64,000 nucleotides of DNA, taken from positions 310,001 to 374,000 of the forward strand of contig NZ_SNXB01000001.1 in NCBI RefSeq assembly GCF_004362055.1, in the 5' to 3' direction. The notes below the pieces were generated by a model, which saw only the letters and a list, made by a program, of their open reading frames with translations, was not told the DNA's origin and ran no database searches. How positions within the stretch are numbered: position 1 is the stretch's first letter; each line of letters opens with the position of its first letter. The DNA comes from Flavobacterium sp. 245. GTDB taxonomy: Bacteria > Bacteroidota > Bacteroidia > Flavobacteriales > Flavobacteriaceae. Shown piece after piece: positions 51,981 to 60,069 of this stretch. Made by a program: the position numbers and the translations under genes.

Positions 51981-51988
51981 TAAATTTG
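51981..51988 (+). promoter_or_regulatory. -7 promoter box (TAAATTTG)
   Basis: TAnnTTTG match 22 bp upstream of the acyl-CoA dehydrogenase ATG. Confidence 0.65.
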
Positions 51989-52009
51989 TTTCTGTAAAAC
52001 ATATCAAAA

Positions 52010-53191
52010 ATGAAACCAGATTTATTTCAAGCTCCAGATTATTACAACCTTGACGATTTATTAACTGACGAACATAAATTAGTTCGAGAGTCGGCACGTG
52101 CATGGGTGAAAAGAGAAGTTTCTCCAATTATTGAAGAATATGCTCAAAAAGCAGAATTTCCAAAACAAATTATAAAAGGACTTGGAGAAATTGGCGGTTT
52201 CGGACCTTATATTCCGGTGGAATACGGAGGTGCTGGCTTAGACCAAATTTCATACGGTTTAATTATGCAGGAGATAGAAAGAGGCGATTCAGGCGTACGA
52301 TCTACTTCATCTGTACAATCTTCATTAGTAATGTATCCCATCTGGAAATACGGAAATGAAGAGCAGCGAATGAAATATTTACCAAAACTGGCAACAGGAG
52401 AATTCATGGGCTGTTTCGGGTTAACTGAACCTGATCACGGTTCTGACCCAGGAAGTATGATTACCAATTTTAAAGATATGGGTGATCATTACCTTTTGAA
52501 TGGTGCCAAAATGTGGATTTCAAATGCTCCTTTTGCTGATATTGCTGTGGTTTGGGCCAAAGATGAAACAGGAAGAATTCACGGTTTAATCGTAGAACGT
52601 GGTATGGAAGGTTTTACAACGCCAGAAACGCATAATAAATGGTCGCTTCGTGCCTCATCAACAGGAGAACTAATTTTTGACAATGTAAAAGTTCCTAAAG
52701 AAAATTTATTGCCAAACAAATCTGGTTTAGGCGCACCGCTTGGCTGTTTGGATTCGGCTCGTTACGGAATTGCCTGGGGAGCAATTGGTGCCGCAATGGA
52801 TTGTTATGATACCGCTTTACGATATGCCAAGGAAAGAATACAGTTTGGAAAACCAATTGGAGGAACACAATTACAGCAAAAGAAATTAGCCGAAATGATT
52901 ACCGAAATCACAAAAGCGCAATTATTAACTTGGCGTTTAGGCGTTTTGAGAAACGAAGGAAAAGCAACAACCGCTCAAATTTCGATGGCAAAACGTAATA
53001 ATGTTGACATGGCAATTCATATTGCTCGCGAAGCCAGACAAATGTTAGGCGGAATGGGAATTACTGGAGAATACTCGATTATGCGCCACATGATGAACCT
53101 TGAAAGTGTAATCACTTATGAAGGAACGCATGACATTCATTTATTGATTACCGGAATGGATGTAACTGGAATTCCAGCATTTAAATCATAA
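52010..53191 (+). CDS. acyl-CoA dehydrogenase, glutaryl-CoA dehydrogenase type
   Basis: The 393-residue flavoprotein has the family motifs CFGLTEPDHGSDPGSM and KMWISNAPFADIAVVWAKD, plus RQMLGGMGITGEY. The catalytic Glu is in TYEGTHDIH, the spacing and context of glutaryl-CoA dehydrogenases (lysine and tryptophan breakdown to crotonyl-CoA). The C-terminal GMDVTGIPAF also fits that subgroup. It has its own promoter and terminator; no other pathway gene is nearby. Confidence 0.88.
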   Translation: MKPDLFQAPDYYNLDDLLTDEHKLVRESARAWVKREVSPIIEEYAQKAEFPKQIIKGLGEIGGFGPYIPVEYGGAGLDQISYGLIMQEIERGDSGVRSTSSVQSSLVMYPIWKYGNEEQRMKYLPKLATGEFMGCFGLTEPDHGSDPGSMITNFKDMGDHYLLNGAKMWISNAPFADIAVVWAKDETGRIHGLIVERGMEGFTTPETHNKWSLRASSTGELIFDNVKVPKENLLPNKSGLGAPLGCLDSARYGIAWGAIGAAMDCYDTALRYAKERIQFGKPIGGTQLQQKKLAEMITEITKAQLLTWRLGVLRNEGKATTAQISMAKRNNVDMAIHIAREARQMLGGMGITGEYSIMRHMMNLESVITYEGTHDIHLLITGMDVTGIPAFKS

Positions 53192-53221
53192 ACAACTATT
53201 AAAATATATACAAAATCAATT

Positions 53222-53252
53222 GAAAAAGCTTCTTCTAATCGAGAAGCTTTTT
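53222..53252 (+). terminator. terminator directly joined to the next promoter
   Basis: AAAAAGCTTCT and AGAAGCTTTTT form a stem-loop; the T run ends where the -7 box of the next gene (53252-53259) begins. Confidence 0.85.
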
Positions 53253-53259
53253 ATCTTTG
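53252..53259 (+). promoter_or_regulatory. -7 promoter box of the DUF3050 gene (TATCTTTG)
   Basis: TAnnTTTG match 17 bp upstream of the ATG at 53277, overlapping the end of the preceding terminator. Confidence 0.7.
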
Positions 53260-53276
53260 CAGCAAAATTTACATAA

Positions 53277-54059
53277 ATGAATATTGAAACTATAAACAAT
53301 AGCATTCAACCTCAAAAAGACCAGCTTTTAAATCATTCTCTTTACGGCAAAATTCAAAATATTGATGACTTGCACAGTTTTTTAGAAAACCATGTTTATG
53401 CTGTTTGGGATTTTATGTCATTGCTAAAAGCTTTACAAGCCAAACTTACGTGCACAACAACGCCTTGGTTCGCAACAAAAAACCCAGAAACAAGATATTT
53501 AATCAATGAAATTGTTCTTGCCGAAGAAACCGATTTAACGATTGACGGAAGAAGACAAAGCCATTACGAAATGTATCTTGAAGCAATGGAAGACTGCGGT
53601 GCCAACACAACAGGAATCAATAATTTTTTAGCCGAAGTACATTCTCTTCACAATATTTTTGTTGCCATTAAACAGAGTTCACTTCATCCTGAAATAAAAG
53701 CTTTCTTGGATTTTACATTTAGAGTAATAGAAGAAGGAAAACCGCACCAGATTGCTGCTGCTTTTACTTTTGGACGAGAAGATCTGATTCCGAGTATGTT
53801 TACTGAAATCCTAAAAAACTTTCAAAAAAATCTTCCAGAAGTTGATTTAGCTAAACTGCTTTATTACTTTGAAAGACATATCGAACTTGATGCAGACGAG
53901 CACGGACCAATGGCCATGCAAATGATCACAGATTTGTGCGAAGACGATGCTCAAAAATGGAAGGAAGTGGAAGAAGTTTCCATTTTAGCCCTAGAAAAAC
54001 GAATTGGACTTTGGAATGCCATTGAGGAAGAAATTGCCTTAAAAACAGAAATGGTTTAA
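53277..54059 (+). CDS. DUF3050 protein, heme-oxygenase-like fold
   Basis: The 260-residue protein is helical. It has spaced acid and His residues in LAEETDL, SHYEMYLEAMEDCG, EEGKPHQIAAAFTFGRED and ERHIELDADEHGPMA. This matches the DUF3050 family, which I believe shares the heme-oxygenase-like fold. The pattern of Glu/His/Asp would suit a diiron oxidase of the HDO type, but that is inference. It is cytoplasmic, with its own promoter. Confidence 0.8.
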   Translation: MNIETINNSIQPQKDQLLNHSLYGKIQNIDDLHSFLENHVYAVWDFMSLLKALQAKLTCTTTPWFATKNPETRYLINEIVLAEETDLTIDGRRQSHYEMYLEAMEDCGANTTGINNFLAEVHSLHNIFVAIKQSSLHPEIKAFLDFTFRVIEEGKPHQIAAAFTFGREDLIPSMFTEILKNFQKNLPEVDLAKLLYYFERHIELDADEHGPMAMQMITDLCEDDAQKWKEVEEVSILALEKRIGLWNAIEEEIALKTEMV

Positions 54060-54125
54060 AACCGAACCCAAATATTTAACGTAACTATTTGTTTAAAATG
54101 TTCTCAAACCTAATTTTTCAAAATT

Positions 54126-54887
54126 ATGAAGCCGCATTTCAAACAAATAGTTATTGTTATACTCTCCATATTCCTGTTAAGCTGTAGCGCTGAACAGTCA
54201 GATTCTGGAAATGCCGCTGCACCGCAGCCCACACCTCCAGCAACAGAAGTTCCAACAACGCCAATTTCAACAGCTATAAATTATCTCGCTTTAGGCGACA
54301 GTTATACCATTGGTCAAAGTGTTTGCGAAACCTGCCGTTATCCTGAACAACTCAAAACCAAGTTAAAAACAATTTATCCTGAAACTGTTTTTTCATTAAA
54401 AGTAATTGCAAGAACAGGCTGGGCCACCGGCGATTTAATTTCGGCAATAAACAGTCAAAATCCAGATTCTAACTATGATTTAGTTACACTTTTAATTGGT
54501 GTAAACAATCAATATCAGCATCAGGATTTCTCGGTTTACGAAAAAGAATTTCCACAGTTACTAAATAAAGCAATTGCATTAGCAAAAGGCGACAGCAAAA
54601 ATGTGATTGTACTTTCAATCCCAGATTACTCTTATACGCCATTTGCAGCGAATTACAGTGAATCAAACCGCATGAAAATTTCTAATGAAATAAATCAGTA
54701 CAACACTTTTGCTGAGAGTTTCTGTATTACAAAAAAAGTCACATTCATCTCCATAACCGACATTACAAAACAAGGATTAAATAATCCAAGTTTAGTTGCT
54801 TCAGATGGCCTTCATCCTTCGGAAAATGCTTATAGAATGTTTGTTGAACGAATGTTGCCGAAAGTAAAAATGGCTTTACAGGATTAA
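54126..54887 (+). CDS. SGNH/GDSL-type hydrolase lipoprotein
   Basis: The 253-residue protein has a lipoprotein signal (lipobox LLSC, about residue 20), a Pro/Thr-rich linker and an SGNH hydrolase domain. Block I is ALGDSYTIGQ with the nucleophile Ser, block III has GVNNQ and block V is SDGLHPSENAY with the Asp-x2-His pair. It probably deacylates an ester or carbohydrate in the periplasm or at the outer membrane. Substrate unknown. Confidence 0.9.
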   Translation: MKPHFKQIVIVILSIFLLSCSAEQSDSGNAAAPQPTPPATEVPTTPISTAINYLALGDSYTIGQSVCETCRYPEQLKTKLKTIYPETVFSLKVIARTGWATGDLISAINSQNPDSNYDLVTLLIGVNNQYQHQDFSVYEKEFPQLLNKAIALAKGDSKNVIVLSIPDYSYTPFAANYSESNRMKISNEINQYNTFAESFCITKKVTFISITDITKQGLNNPSLVASDGLHPSENAYRMFVERMLPKVKMALQD

Positions 54888-55240
54888 TTTTTTTTAGAAA
54901 CAGAAAAAACAGTTTACAAAACATCTTTAGTCCCGCTATCCGCTATATCTTTTTCTTTTTTCAAGAAAAAGATACTTTGCCTTTATTTGAGATTAAGCTT
55001 AATCTTCTAAATTATTAACCTAAAAAACTAACCAATTCTATACAAATAACCTCTTGTAAATTAATTTTCACAAGGGGTTTTATTTAAATCCGCAATTATA
55101 AAATACAAGTAAAAACTTACAATAAAATAATTTCAGTTTTCAGTAATGGCGCGATTTCTGTATTATAAATCCACATATTATATTTAAAACTAATACATTA
55201 AATTCAGTTAGATTATATTTGAGTAAATGCACTAGAAAAC
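54888..55240. repeat. 353-bp gene-free region with palindrome and terminator
   Basis: TATCTTTTTCTT (54946) and AAGAAAAAGATA (54963-54974) form a perfect 12-bp inverted repeat preceded by CCCGCTATCCGCTATA. A weaker terminator-like hairpin (ACCTCTTGT / ACAAGGGGT then TTTT) spans about 55049-55081. The promoter box TATATTTG of the next gene is at 55214-55221. Otherwise AT-rich with no frame. Confidence 0.65.
55214..55221 (+). promoter_or_regulatory. -7 promoter box (TATATTTG)
   Basis: TAnnTTTG match 20 bp upstream of the histidine kinase ATG. Confidence 0.65.
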
Positions 55241-56410
55241 ATGAGCGAAAAAAAAAATATTCCACCTGATGGTATTGCTCTTCCCGAAAAAAATAAAGCA
55301 AATCATAATGACGAGTTACTACTGCTCAATAAAAAACTTTCCCAGCAAATAGAGGAACGAAAAAAACGCGCCGCAGAACTAGTTATTGCGAATATAGAAC
55401 TTGCCTACCAAAATAAAGAGAAAGAGCAAAGGGCAGCAGAATTAGTTATAGCAAATGCTGAACTTGCTTTTCAAAATAAAGAAAGAGAAAAACGCGCTGC
55501 AGAATTGGTTATAGCCAATACTGAACTTGCTTTTCAAAATCAGGAAAAAGAAAAACGTGCTGCAGAATTAGTTATTGCTAACACTGAACTTGTTTTTCAA
55601 AATCAAGAAAAAGAAAAACGTGCTGCAGAATTGGTTATTGCAAATGCTGAACTTACTTTTCAGAATCAGGAAAAAGAAAAACGAGCAAATGAATTAGCCC
55701 TGACAAATAATGAACTCGAAGCATTTACTTATATTTCGAGCCATCATTTACAAGAACCTTTGCGAAAAATCCAGGTTTTTACAGACCGAATAAGTACTGA
55801 TGAGCATCAAAATTTAACCCTCAAAGGAAAATACTATTTTGAACGTATTGAAGTTGCCGCATCTCATATGCAGGGGCTAATAAATGATTTATTAACCTAC
55901 TCGCGCACAAGTGTAAACGAAAAAAAATTTGAAAATTGCAGCATTAACGACATTATCAATAAAGTCATAGAAGATTTAAGCGAAGAAATAATCCTAAAAA
56001 AAGCAATTATAGAAGTATCTGGAAATTGCAGCGCTTATGTAATACCGTCACAGTTTCACCAGCTTATCTGCAATCTAATAAATAATTCTCTCAAATTTTC
56101 AAAACAAGGAGAAATACCACATATTACAATAGAAAGCCTTTATACGAAACAGACAACAAAGAATCTTCCGTCATCATCTGATTACTGTCATATAATAATC
56201 AGCGATAATGGTATTGGGTTTGACCAGCAGTTTGAAAGCCGTGTTTTCGAAATGTTCCAACAGCTTCATAGCCGAACAGACTACAAGGGAACCGGAATTG
56301 GTCTCGCCATAGTAAAAAAGATTGTCGAAAATCATAAAGGAATAATTACGGCAACTGGCAGATTAAATCAAGGAGCTAAATTTGATATTTATATTCCTGT
56401 AGTGTCATAA
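55241..56410 (+). CDS. histidine kinase with tandem 21-residue coiled-coil repeats
   Basis: The 389-residue protein has no signal peptide, membrane helix or PAS domain. Residues 43-147 are five near-identical repeats of 21 residues (RAAELVIAN-x-EL-x-FQN-x-E-x-EK) plus a partial sixth, predicted coiled coil. The kinase core follows: H168 in SSHHLQEPLRKI (the usual Asp after His is His), N-box NLINNSLKFS, DNGIGFD, GTGIGLAIVKK. It is a soluble kinase with no visible input domain. The repeats are near-identical at DNA level too and may vary in number between strains. Confidence 0.9.
   Translation: MSEKKNIPPDGIALPEKNKANHNDELLLLNKKLSQQIEERKKRAAELVIANIELAYQNKEKEQRAAELVIANAELAFQNKEREKRAAELVIANTELAFQNQEKEKRAAELVIANTELVFQNQEKEKRAAELVIANAELTFQNQEKEKRANELALTNNELEAFTYISSHHLQEPLRKIQVFTDRISTDEHQNLTLKGKYYFERIEVAASHMQGLINDLLTYSRTSVNEKKFENCSINDIINKVIEDLSEEIILKKAIIEVSGNCSAYVIPSQFHQLICNLINNSLKFSKQGEIPHITIESLYTKQTTKNLPSSSDYCHIIISDNGIGFDQQFESRVFEMFQQLHSRTDYKGTGIGLAIVKKIVENHKGIITATGRLNQGAKFDIYIPVVS
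55367..55681 (+). repeat. 63-bp in-frame tandem repeat, five copies
   Basis: Five copies of a 63-bp unit encode 21 residues each in the coiled-coil region of the histidine kinase. A partial sixth copy follows from 55682. Copies 3 to 5 are the most alike. Confidence 0.85.
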
Positions 56411-56444
56411 AAAAAAGCCTCTCGTGAAATTCACAAAAGGCTTT
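56411..56444. terminator. hairpin between the histidine kinase and tRNA-Ser
   Basis: AAAAGCCT with GTGAA pairs with TTCAC and AGGCTTT as an interrupted stem with A and T runs at the ends. It could stop transcripts from both sides. Confidence 0.6.
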
Positions 56445-56445
56445 G

Positions 56446-56532
56446 CAGAGAGAAAGGGATTCGAACCCTCGATACAGTTACCCATATACTAGCTTTCCAG
56501 GCTAGCTCCTTCAACCACTCGGACACCTCTCT
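56446..56532 (-). tRNA. tRNA-Ser (anticodon GGA)
   Basis: The minus strand folds as an 87-nt tRNA: acceptor AGAGAGG / TCTCTCT, anticodon arm CTAGC-CTGGAAA-GCTAG with anticodon GGA, a long variable arm as in class II tRNA, and T arm GAGGG-TTCGAAT-CCCTT. CCA is not encoded. Confidence 0.95.
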
Positions 56533-56592
56533 TTGTTGGTCTGCAAAGAACACAAAAAAAAATGAGTTTCAAAAGTAAAATCATACAATCCT

Positions 56593-57468
56593 TTACATAC
56601 TTTTTCTGAATTCCTCCATAAATAGTTTTACAGCCTTTTTTTGGTACGCTCCTTCTATGGTTAGCATAAATGAATCTCTTTGTGTTGCAACGCCCGTAAT
56701 ATTTATTGCTTTTATGTTATCCCAGCCTTTTAGGGCTTTTTCGGTTACAATTGTCGCCCAATAATCGCTGTCTCCTACTAATCGCAATAAAGCATGAACC
56801 GCATTTAATTCAATCGAAACGGTAGGCTTCATATTGTTTTTCAAAAACAATTCATCAAGAAATTCTCTCGAATTAAATCCTTTTACAGGTAAAATAAGCG
56901 GAAGATCTTCTATTTTTTTAAAAGAAATTTTATCTAAAGCGGCTAATGGATGCGTTTTTGATACCGCCAAAACCAATTTCGAAGTAAACAGTGGCACTTT
57001 TTGAAAAGGAAGTTCGATTTCATTAGAAGAAATAACCAAAACCAAATCCAATTCGTTATTCAATAGTTTTTGTTCCAAAGGTTCAGTTGTCCCATATTCG
57101 ACAACAATTTTTAAATGCGGATAGGTTTTCGCAAACAAATCAACGATTGGCAAAACCAAAAGTCCAAAAATATAAGTCACACCAATTCTTAATTCTCCAC
57201 CAATCATCTGATTTAAATCATCAATAGCTTGTTTGCCACTTTGGACATTTTCTATAATTTGTTTGGCGTGAATTAAAAAAACAGATCCTGCTTCGGTAAG
57301 CTGTACTTTCTTTCCAATCCTTATAAATAAAGGCATTCCGAGTTCTTCTTCTAACTTTTTAATTTGTTGCGAAAGTCCGGATTGGGTTACAAAACACAAT
57401 TCGGCTGCTTTAGTAAAATGCAAAACGGTAGCTGTTTTAATAAAATATTCGAGTTGATAGATTTCCAT
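56593..57468 (-). CDS. LysR-family transcriptional regulator
   Basis: The 291-residue protein has an N-terminal winged HTH (EYFIKTATVLHFTKAAELCFVTQSGLSQQIKKLEEELG) and a C-terminal periplasmic-binding-like effector domain (about 90-290, GELRIGVTYIFGLLVLP). It diverges from an MFS transporter gene 91 bp away and probably controls it. An inverted repeat TGATAA-N13-TTATCA covers its start. The inducer is unknown. Confidence 0.92.
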   Translation of the reverse strand: MEIYQLEYFIKTATVLHFTKAAELCFVTQSGLSQQIKKLEEELGMPLFIRIGKKVQLTEAGSVFLIHAKQIIENVQSGKQAIDDLNQMIGGELRIGVTYIFGLLVLPIVDLFAKTYPHLKIVVEYGTTEPLEQKLLNNELDLVLVISSNEIELPFQKVPLFTSKLVLAVSKTHPLAALDKISFKKIEDLPLILPVKGFNSREFLDELFLKNNMKPTVSIELNAVHALLRLVGDSDYWATIVTEKALKGWDNIKAINITGVATQRDSFMLTIEGAYQKKAVKLFMEEFRKSM

Positions 57469-57470
57469 AT

Positions 57471-57495
57471 TGATAAGTTTTACTACTTGTTATCA
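57471..57495. promoter_or_regulatory. inverted repeat TGATAA-N13-TTATCA, candidate LysR site
   Basis: Perfect 6-bp inverted repeat directly upstream of the LysR gene ATG, in the divergent region with the MFS gene. The dyad fits the LysR T-N11-A type of site and would allow autoregulation. Confidence 0.5.
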
Positions 57496-57532
57496 GTAAA
57501 ATTATTAATTTTTCTAATGAAATCATAATCCC

Positions 57533-57540
57533 GAACTTTG
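57533..57540 (+). promoter_or_regulatory. near-consensus -7 box (GAACTTTG)
   Basis: One mismatch to TAnnTTTG (G for T), 19 bp before the MFS gene ATG. Confidence 0.4.
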
Positions 57541-57559
57541 TAAAAAAATAATAAGAGTT

Positions 57560-58792
57560 ATGTTTAAAGCGCTAAAATCAAAAAACTTCAAATTGTTCTT
57601 CTACGGACAATCGGTTTCTGTTATCGGAACCTGGCTTCAAAAAACAGCTGTAAGTTGGATGGTTTACAGCGTTACCGGTTCTGTTTTTTTATTAGGACTT
57701 GCTACATTTTTAAGTATGATTCCATCTTTATTTCTGGCACCAATTGCCGGAAGTATTATTGGGCGTTACGACAGACACAAAAGTATGATCCTGTTGCAAT
57801 CGTTGGCAATGTTTCAGGCCGGAGCTCTGGCTTTGCTGATTTATCTAAAAATATACAACATCAACTTTATTCTGGCTTTAAGTCTTTTTCAGGGAATTAT
57901 CAATTCATTTGATATGACTTGCAGACAAACCATGATGATTGATATTGTCAATGATAAAGAAGATTTACCAAACGCAGTCGCTCTTAACTCCACCTTAAAT
58001 AATTTCGCCCGAATTGCCGGTCCTGCATTAGCCGGAATTATTTTACACCAATACGGAGAAGACATTTGTTTTATTGGAAACTTCTTAAGCTATATTCCAG
58101 TTTTGATTTCTTTGTTAATGATGAAAATCACACCGCACATTAAAGCAACTGACAAGTTAAAAATGTGGGATGATTTTATTGAAGGTTTGGACTATGTAAA
58201 AAAAGAAACAGATATGGCAAAAATGCTGCTGATGCTAATGGTGAGTAGTTTATTTGTAATTTCTTTCAACACTTTGATGCCGGTTTTTGCCAAAGATATT
58301 TTTAGCGGAAACGCACAGACTTTCAGCTGGTTTGAAAGTGCGGCCGGAATTGGTTCTATCATCTCAGCAATTTATCTGGCTAATCTAAAAAGAGCCGATA
58401 ATATGAACAAAATAATGATCGCTGCGAGCTTATTATTAGGTTTTAGCATTATTATACTTGCTTACTCAAATAGTTTGACAATCGCGCTTATTTGTATGGC
58501 GCTGAGCGGTGTGGGTATGATGGCACAAACCTCATCTATAAACATTTATGTACAAACTCAAAGTACAGTAAATATGCGTTCAAGAAGCATTAGTTATTAT
58601 TTGATGGCCTATCAAGGAATGATTCCTGTGGGAAGTTTAATAATAGGCTACGTTTCACATATTATCGGAACACGAGAAACAGTAGCGATTCAGGGGATAA
58701 TTTGTATTATTTCGGTAATTGTTTATGTTTATTATAAAAAACATAGCACTTCTGATGAAATGGAAACTTGTCCGGTTCGTTATAAAGATTAA
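57560..58792 (+). CDS. MFS transporter (MFS_3/enterobactin-exporter-like)
   Basis: The 410-residue inner-membrane protein has about 12 helices. It opens with FKLFFYGQSVSVIGTWLQKTAVSWMVY, the usual start of MFS_3 exporters, and has the loop motif GSIIGRYDRHKSMIL in the first half (motif A-like). It is probably a proton-driven efflux pump for a small molecule, controlled by the divergent LysR gene. Substrate unknown. Confidence 0.9.
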   Translation: MFKALKSKNFKLFFYGQSVSVIGTWLQKTAVSWMVYSVTGSVFLLGLATFLSMIPSLFLAPIAGSIIGRYDRHKSMILLQSLAMFQAGALALLIYLKIYNINFILALSLFQGIINSFDMTCRQTMMIDIVNDKEDLPNAVALNSTLNNFARIAGPALAGIILHQYGEDICFIGNFLSYIPVLISLLMMKITPHIKATDKLKMWDDFIEGLDYVKKETDMAKMLLMLMVSSLFVISFNTLMPVFAKDIFSGNAQTFSWFESAAGIGSIISAIYLANLKRADNMNKIMIAASLLLGFSIIILAYSNSLTIALICMALSGVGMMAQTSSINIYVQTQSTVNMRSRSISYYLMAYQGMIPVGSLIIGYVSHIIGTRETVAIQGIICIISVIVYVYYKKHSTSDEMETCPVRYKD

Positions 58793-58879
58793 ACCTTAAA
58801 AATTCCAATAAAAAAAATCCAAATTCCAATCTTAGGAAGGGAAATTCCAATAAATATTCATAACGTAAACATAAAGTAT

Positions 58880-58979
58880 GTCATTTCGACGGAGGAGAAA
58901 TCCCCGCAAGAAACTCTACAAAGATTGGCAATTAGGAACGGAGCTACTCGCGGGGATTCCTCATTCTTCGGAATGACAA
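58880..58979. repeat. 100-bp inverted-repeat element (GTCATTTCGACGGAGGAG family)
   Basis: GTCATTTCGACGGAGGAG with AAATCCCCGC at the left pairs with GCGGGGATT and CTTCGGAATGAC at the right. The left end matches 3494-3516. The element sits between convergent MFS and asparaginase genes. Its size and design are like the 22066 and 62180 elements. Confidence 0.75.
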
Positions 58980-59037
58980 ACCAGATCGTTTTTGCTTAAT
59001 TAAATAAACTTACATCACTTATATGGTGAAAAAAAAA

Positions 59038-60069
59038 TCACAACGAAATCTCCCCGCGTAACGCAGTTTCAAAAATATCTTTAAATTCGTTTTGCGGAAT
59101 ATTATGTCCGAGCAAATACATCAATTTTGTAATTGCAGCCTCTGTAGTAATGTCTTTTCCTGAAATAACTCCAAGAGATTTTAATGCTGTACTGGTTTCA
59201 TATTGTCCCATGTTTACGCTTCCGCCAGAACATTGCGTTACGTTTACAATGTGCATCCCGGATTTAATAGCTTTTTCTATTAAGTTTAAAAACCAATCTT
59301 CGGTTGGAGCGTTTCCTGAACCGTAAGTTTCTAAAACAATCCCTCGCAAACCCGAAGTTGCTAGAATGGAAGCCAAAACCACTTCACTCATGCCGGGAAA
59401 CATTTTTATAATTGCAACGTGATTGTCTAAGTTTTTATGGACAATAAGTTTAGCATCTGTATTTATGGGAAGAAACAAATGCGAATTCAATTTTAAATGC
59501 ACGCCAGATTCGACCAATTCAGGATAATTTGGCGCCGTAAAAGCTTTAAAATGTTCAGCATTTACTTTTGAAGTTCGGTTTCCTCTGTACAATTTATACT
59601 CAAAATAAAGACAAACTTCGTTGATGACTGGTTTCCCATTTTCCTGAAGCGACGCGATTTGAATAGCTGTAATCAAGTTTTCTTTTGCATCGGTACGCAA
59701 ATCACCAATTGGCAATTGCGATCCTGTAAACACAACTGGTTTTGCTAAATTCTCCAGCATAAAACTCAATGCCGAAGCCGAATATGACATTGTATCTGAA
59801 CCGTGCAACACTACAAATCCGTCATATTTATTATAATTATCCTCGATAATTGTGGCAATTTTTGTCCACATTTCAGGATTCATATTTGAAGAATCAATTG
59901 GATTTTCAAATGAAACCGTTTCGATTTCACAATCCAATTGTTTTATTTCAGGAATCTTTTGAAGCAGTTTTCCAAAATTGAACGCTTTAAGCGCACCCGT
60001 TTCAAAATCCTTGCTCATACCGATGGTTCCTCCGGTATAAATTAAAAGTATTTTAGCTTTAGATGACAT
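59038..60069 (-). CDS. ansA: type I L-asparaginase
   Basis: It hydrolyses asparagine to aspartate and ammonia. The 343-residue protein has the first catalytic Thr in YTGGTIGMSKD and the second region as LHGSDTMSYSASAL, where many family members have HGTDTM. FTGSQLPIGDLRTDAKEN follows, and the C-terminal domain carries QCSGGSVNMGQY. No signal peptide, so it is the cytoplasmic type. Its start overlaps the acyltransferase stop by 11 bp, indicating coupled translation. Confidence 0.93.
   Translation of the reverse strand: MSSKAKILLIYTGGTIGMSKDFETGALKAFNFGKLLQKIPEIKQLDCEIETVSFENPIDSSNMNPEMWTKIATIIEDNYNKYDGFVVLHGSDTMSYSASALSFMLENLAKPVVFTGSQLPIGDLRTDAKENLITAIQIASLQENGKPVINEVCLYFEYKLYRGNRTSKVNAEHFKAFTAPNYPELVESGVHLKLNSHLFLPINTDAKLIVHKNLDNHVAIIKMFPGMSEVVLASILATSGLRGIVLETYGSGNAPTEDWFLNLIEKAIKSGMHIVNVTQCSGGSVNMGQYETSTALKSLGVISGKDITTEAAITKLMYLLGHNIPQNEFKDIFETALRGEISL

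Noticed and set aside
55367..55681. CRISPR array
   Set aside because: The 63-bp repeats are in frame, contiguous without unique spacers, and code for a coiled coil.
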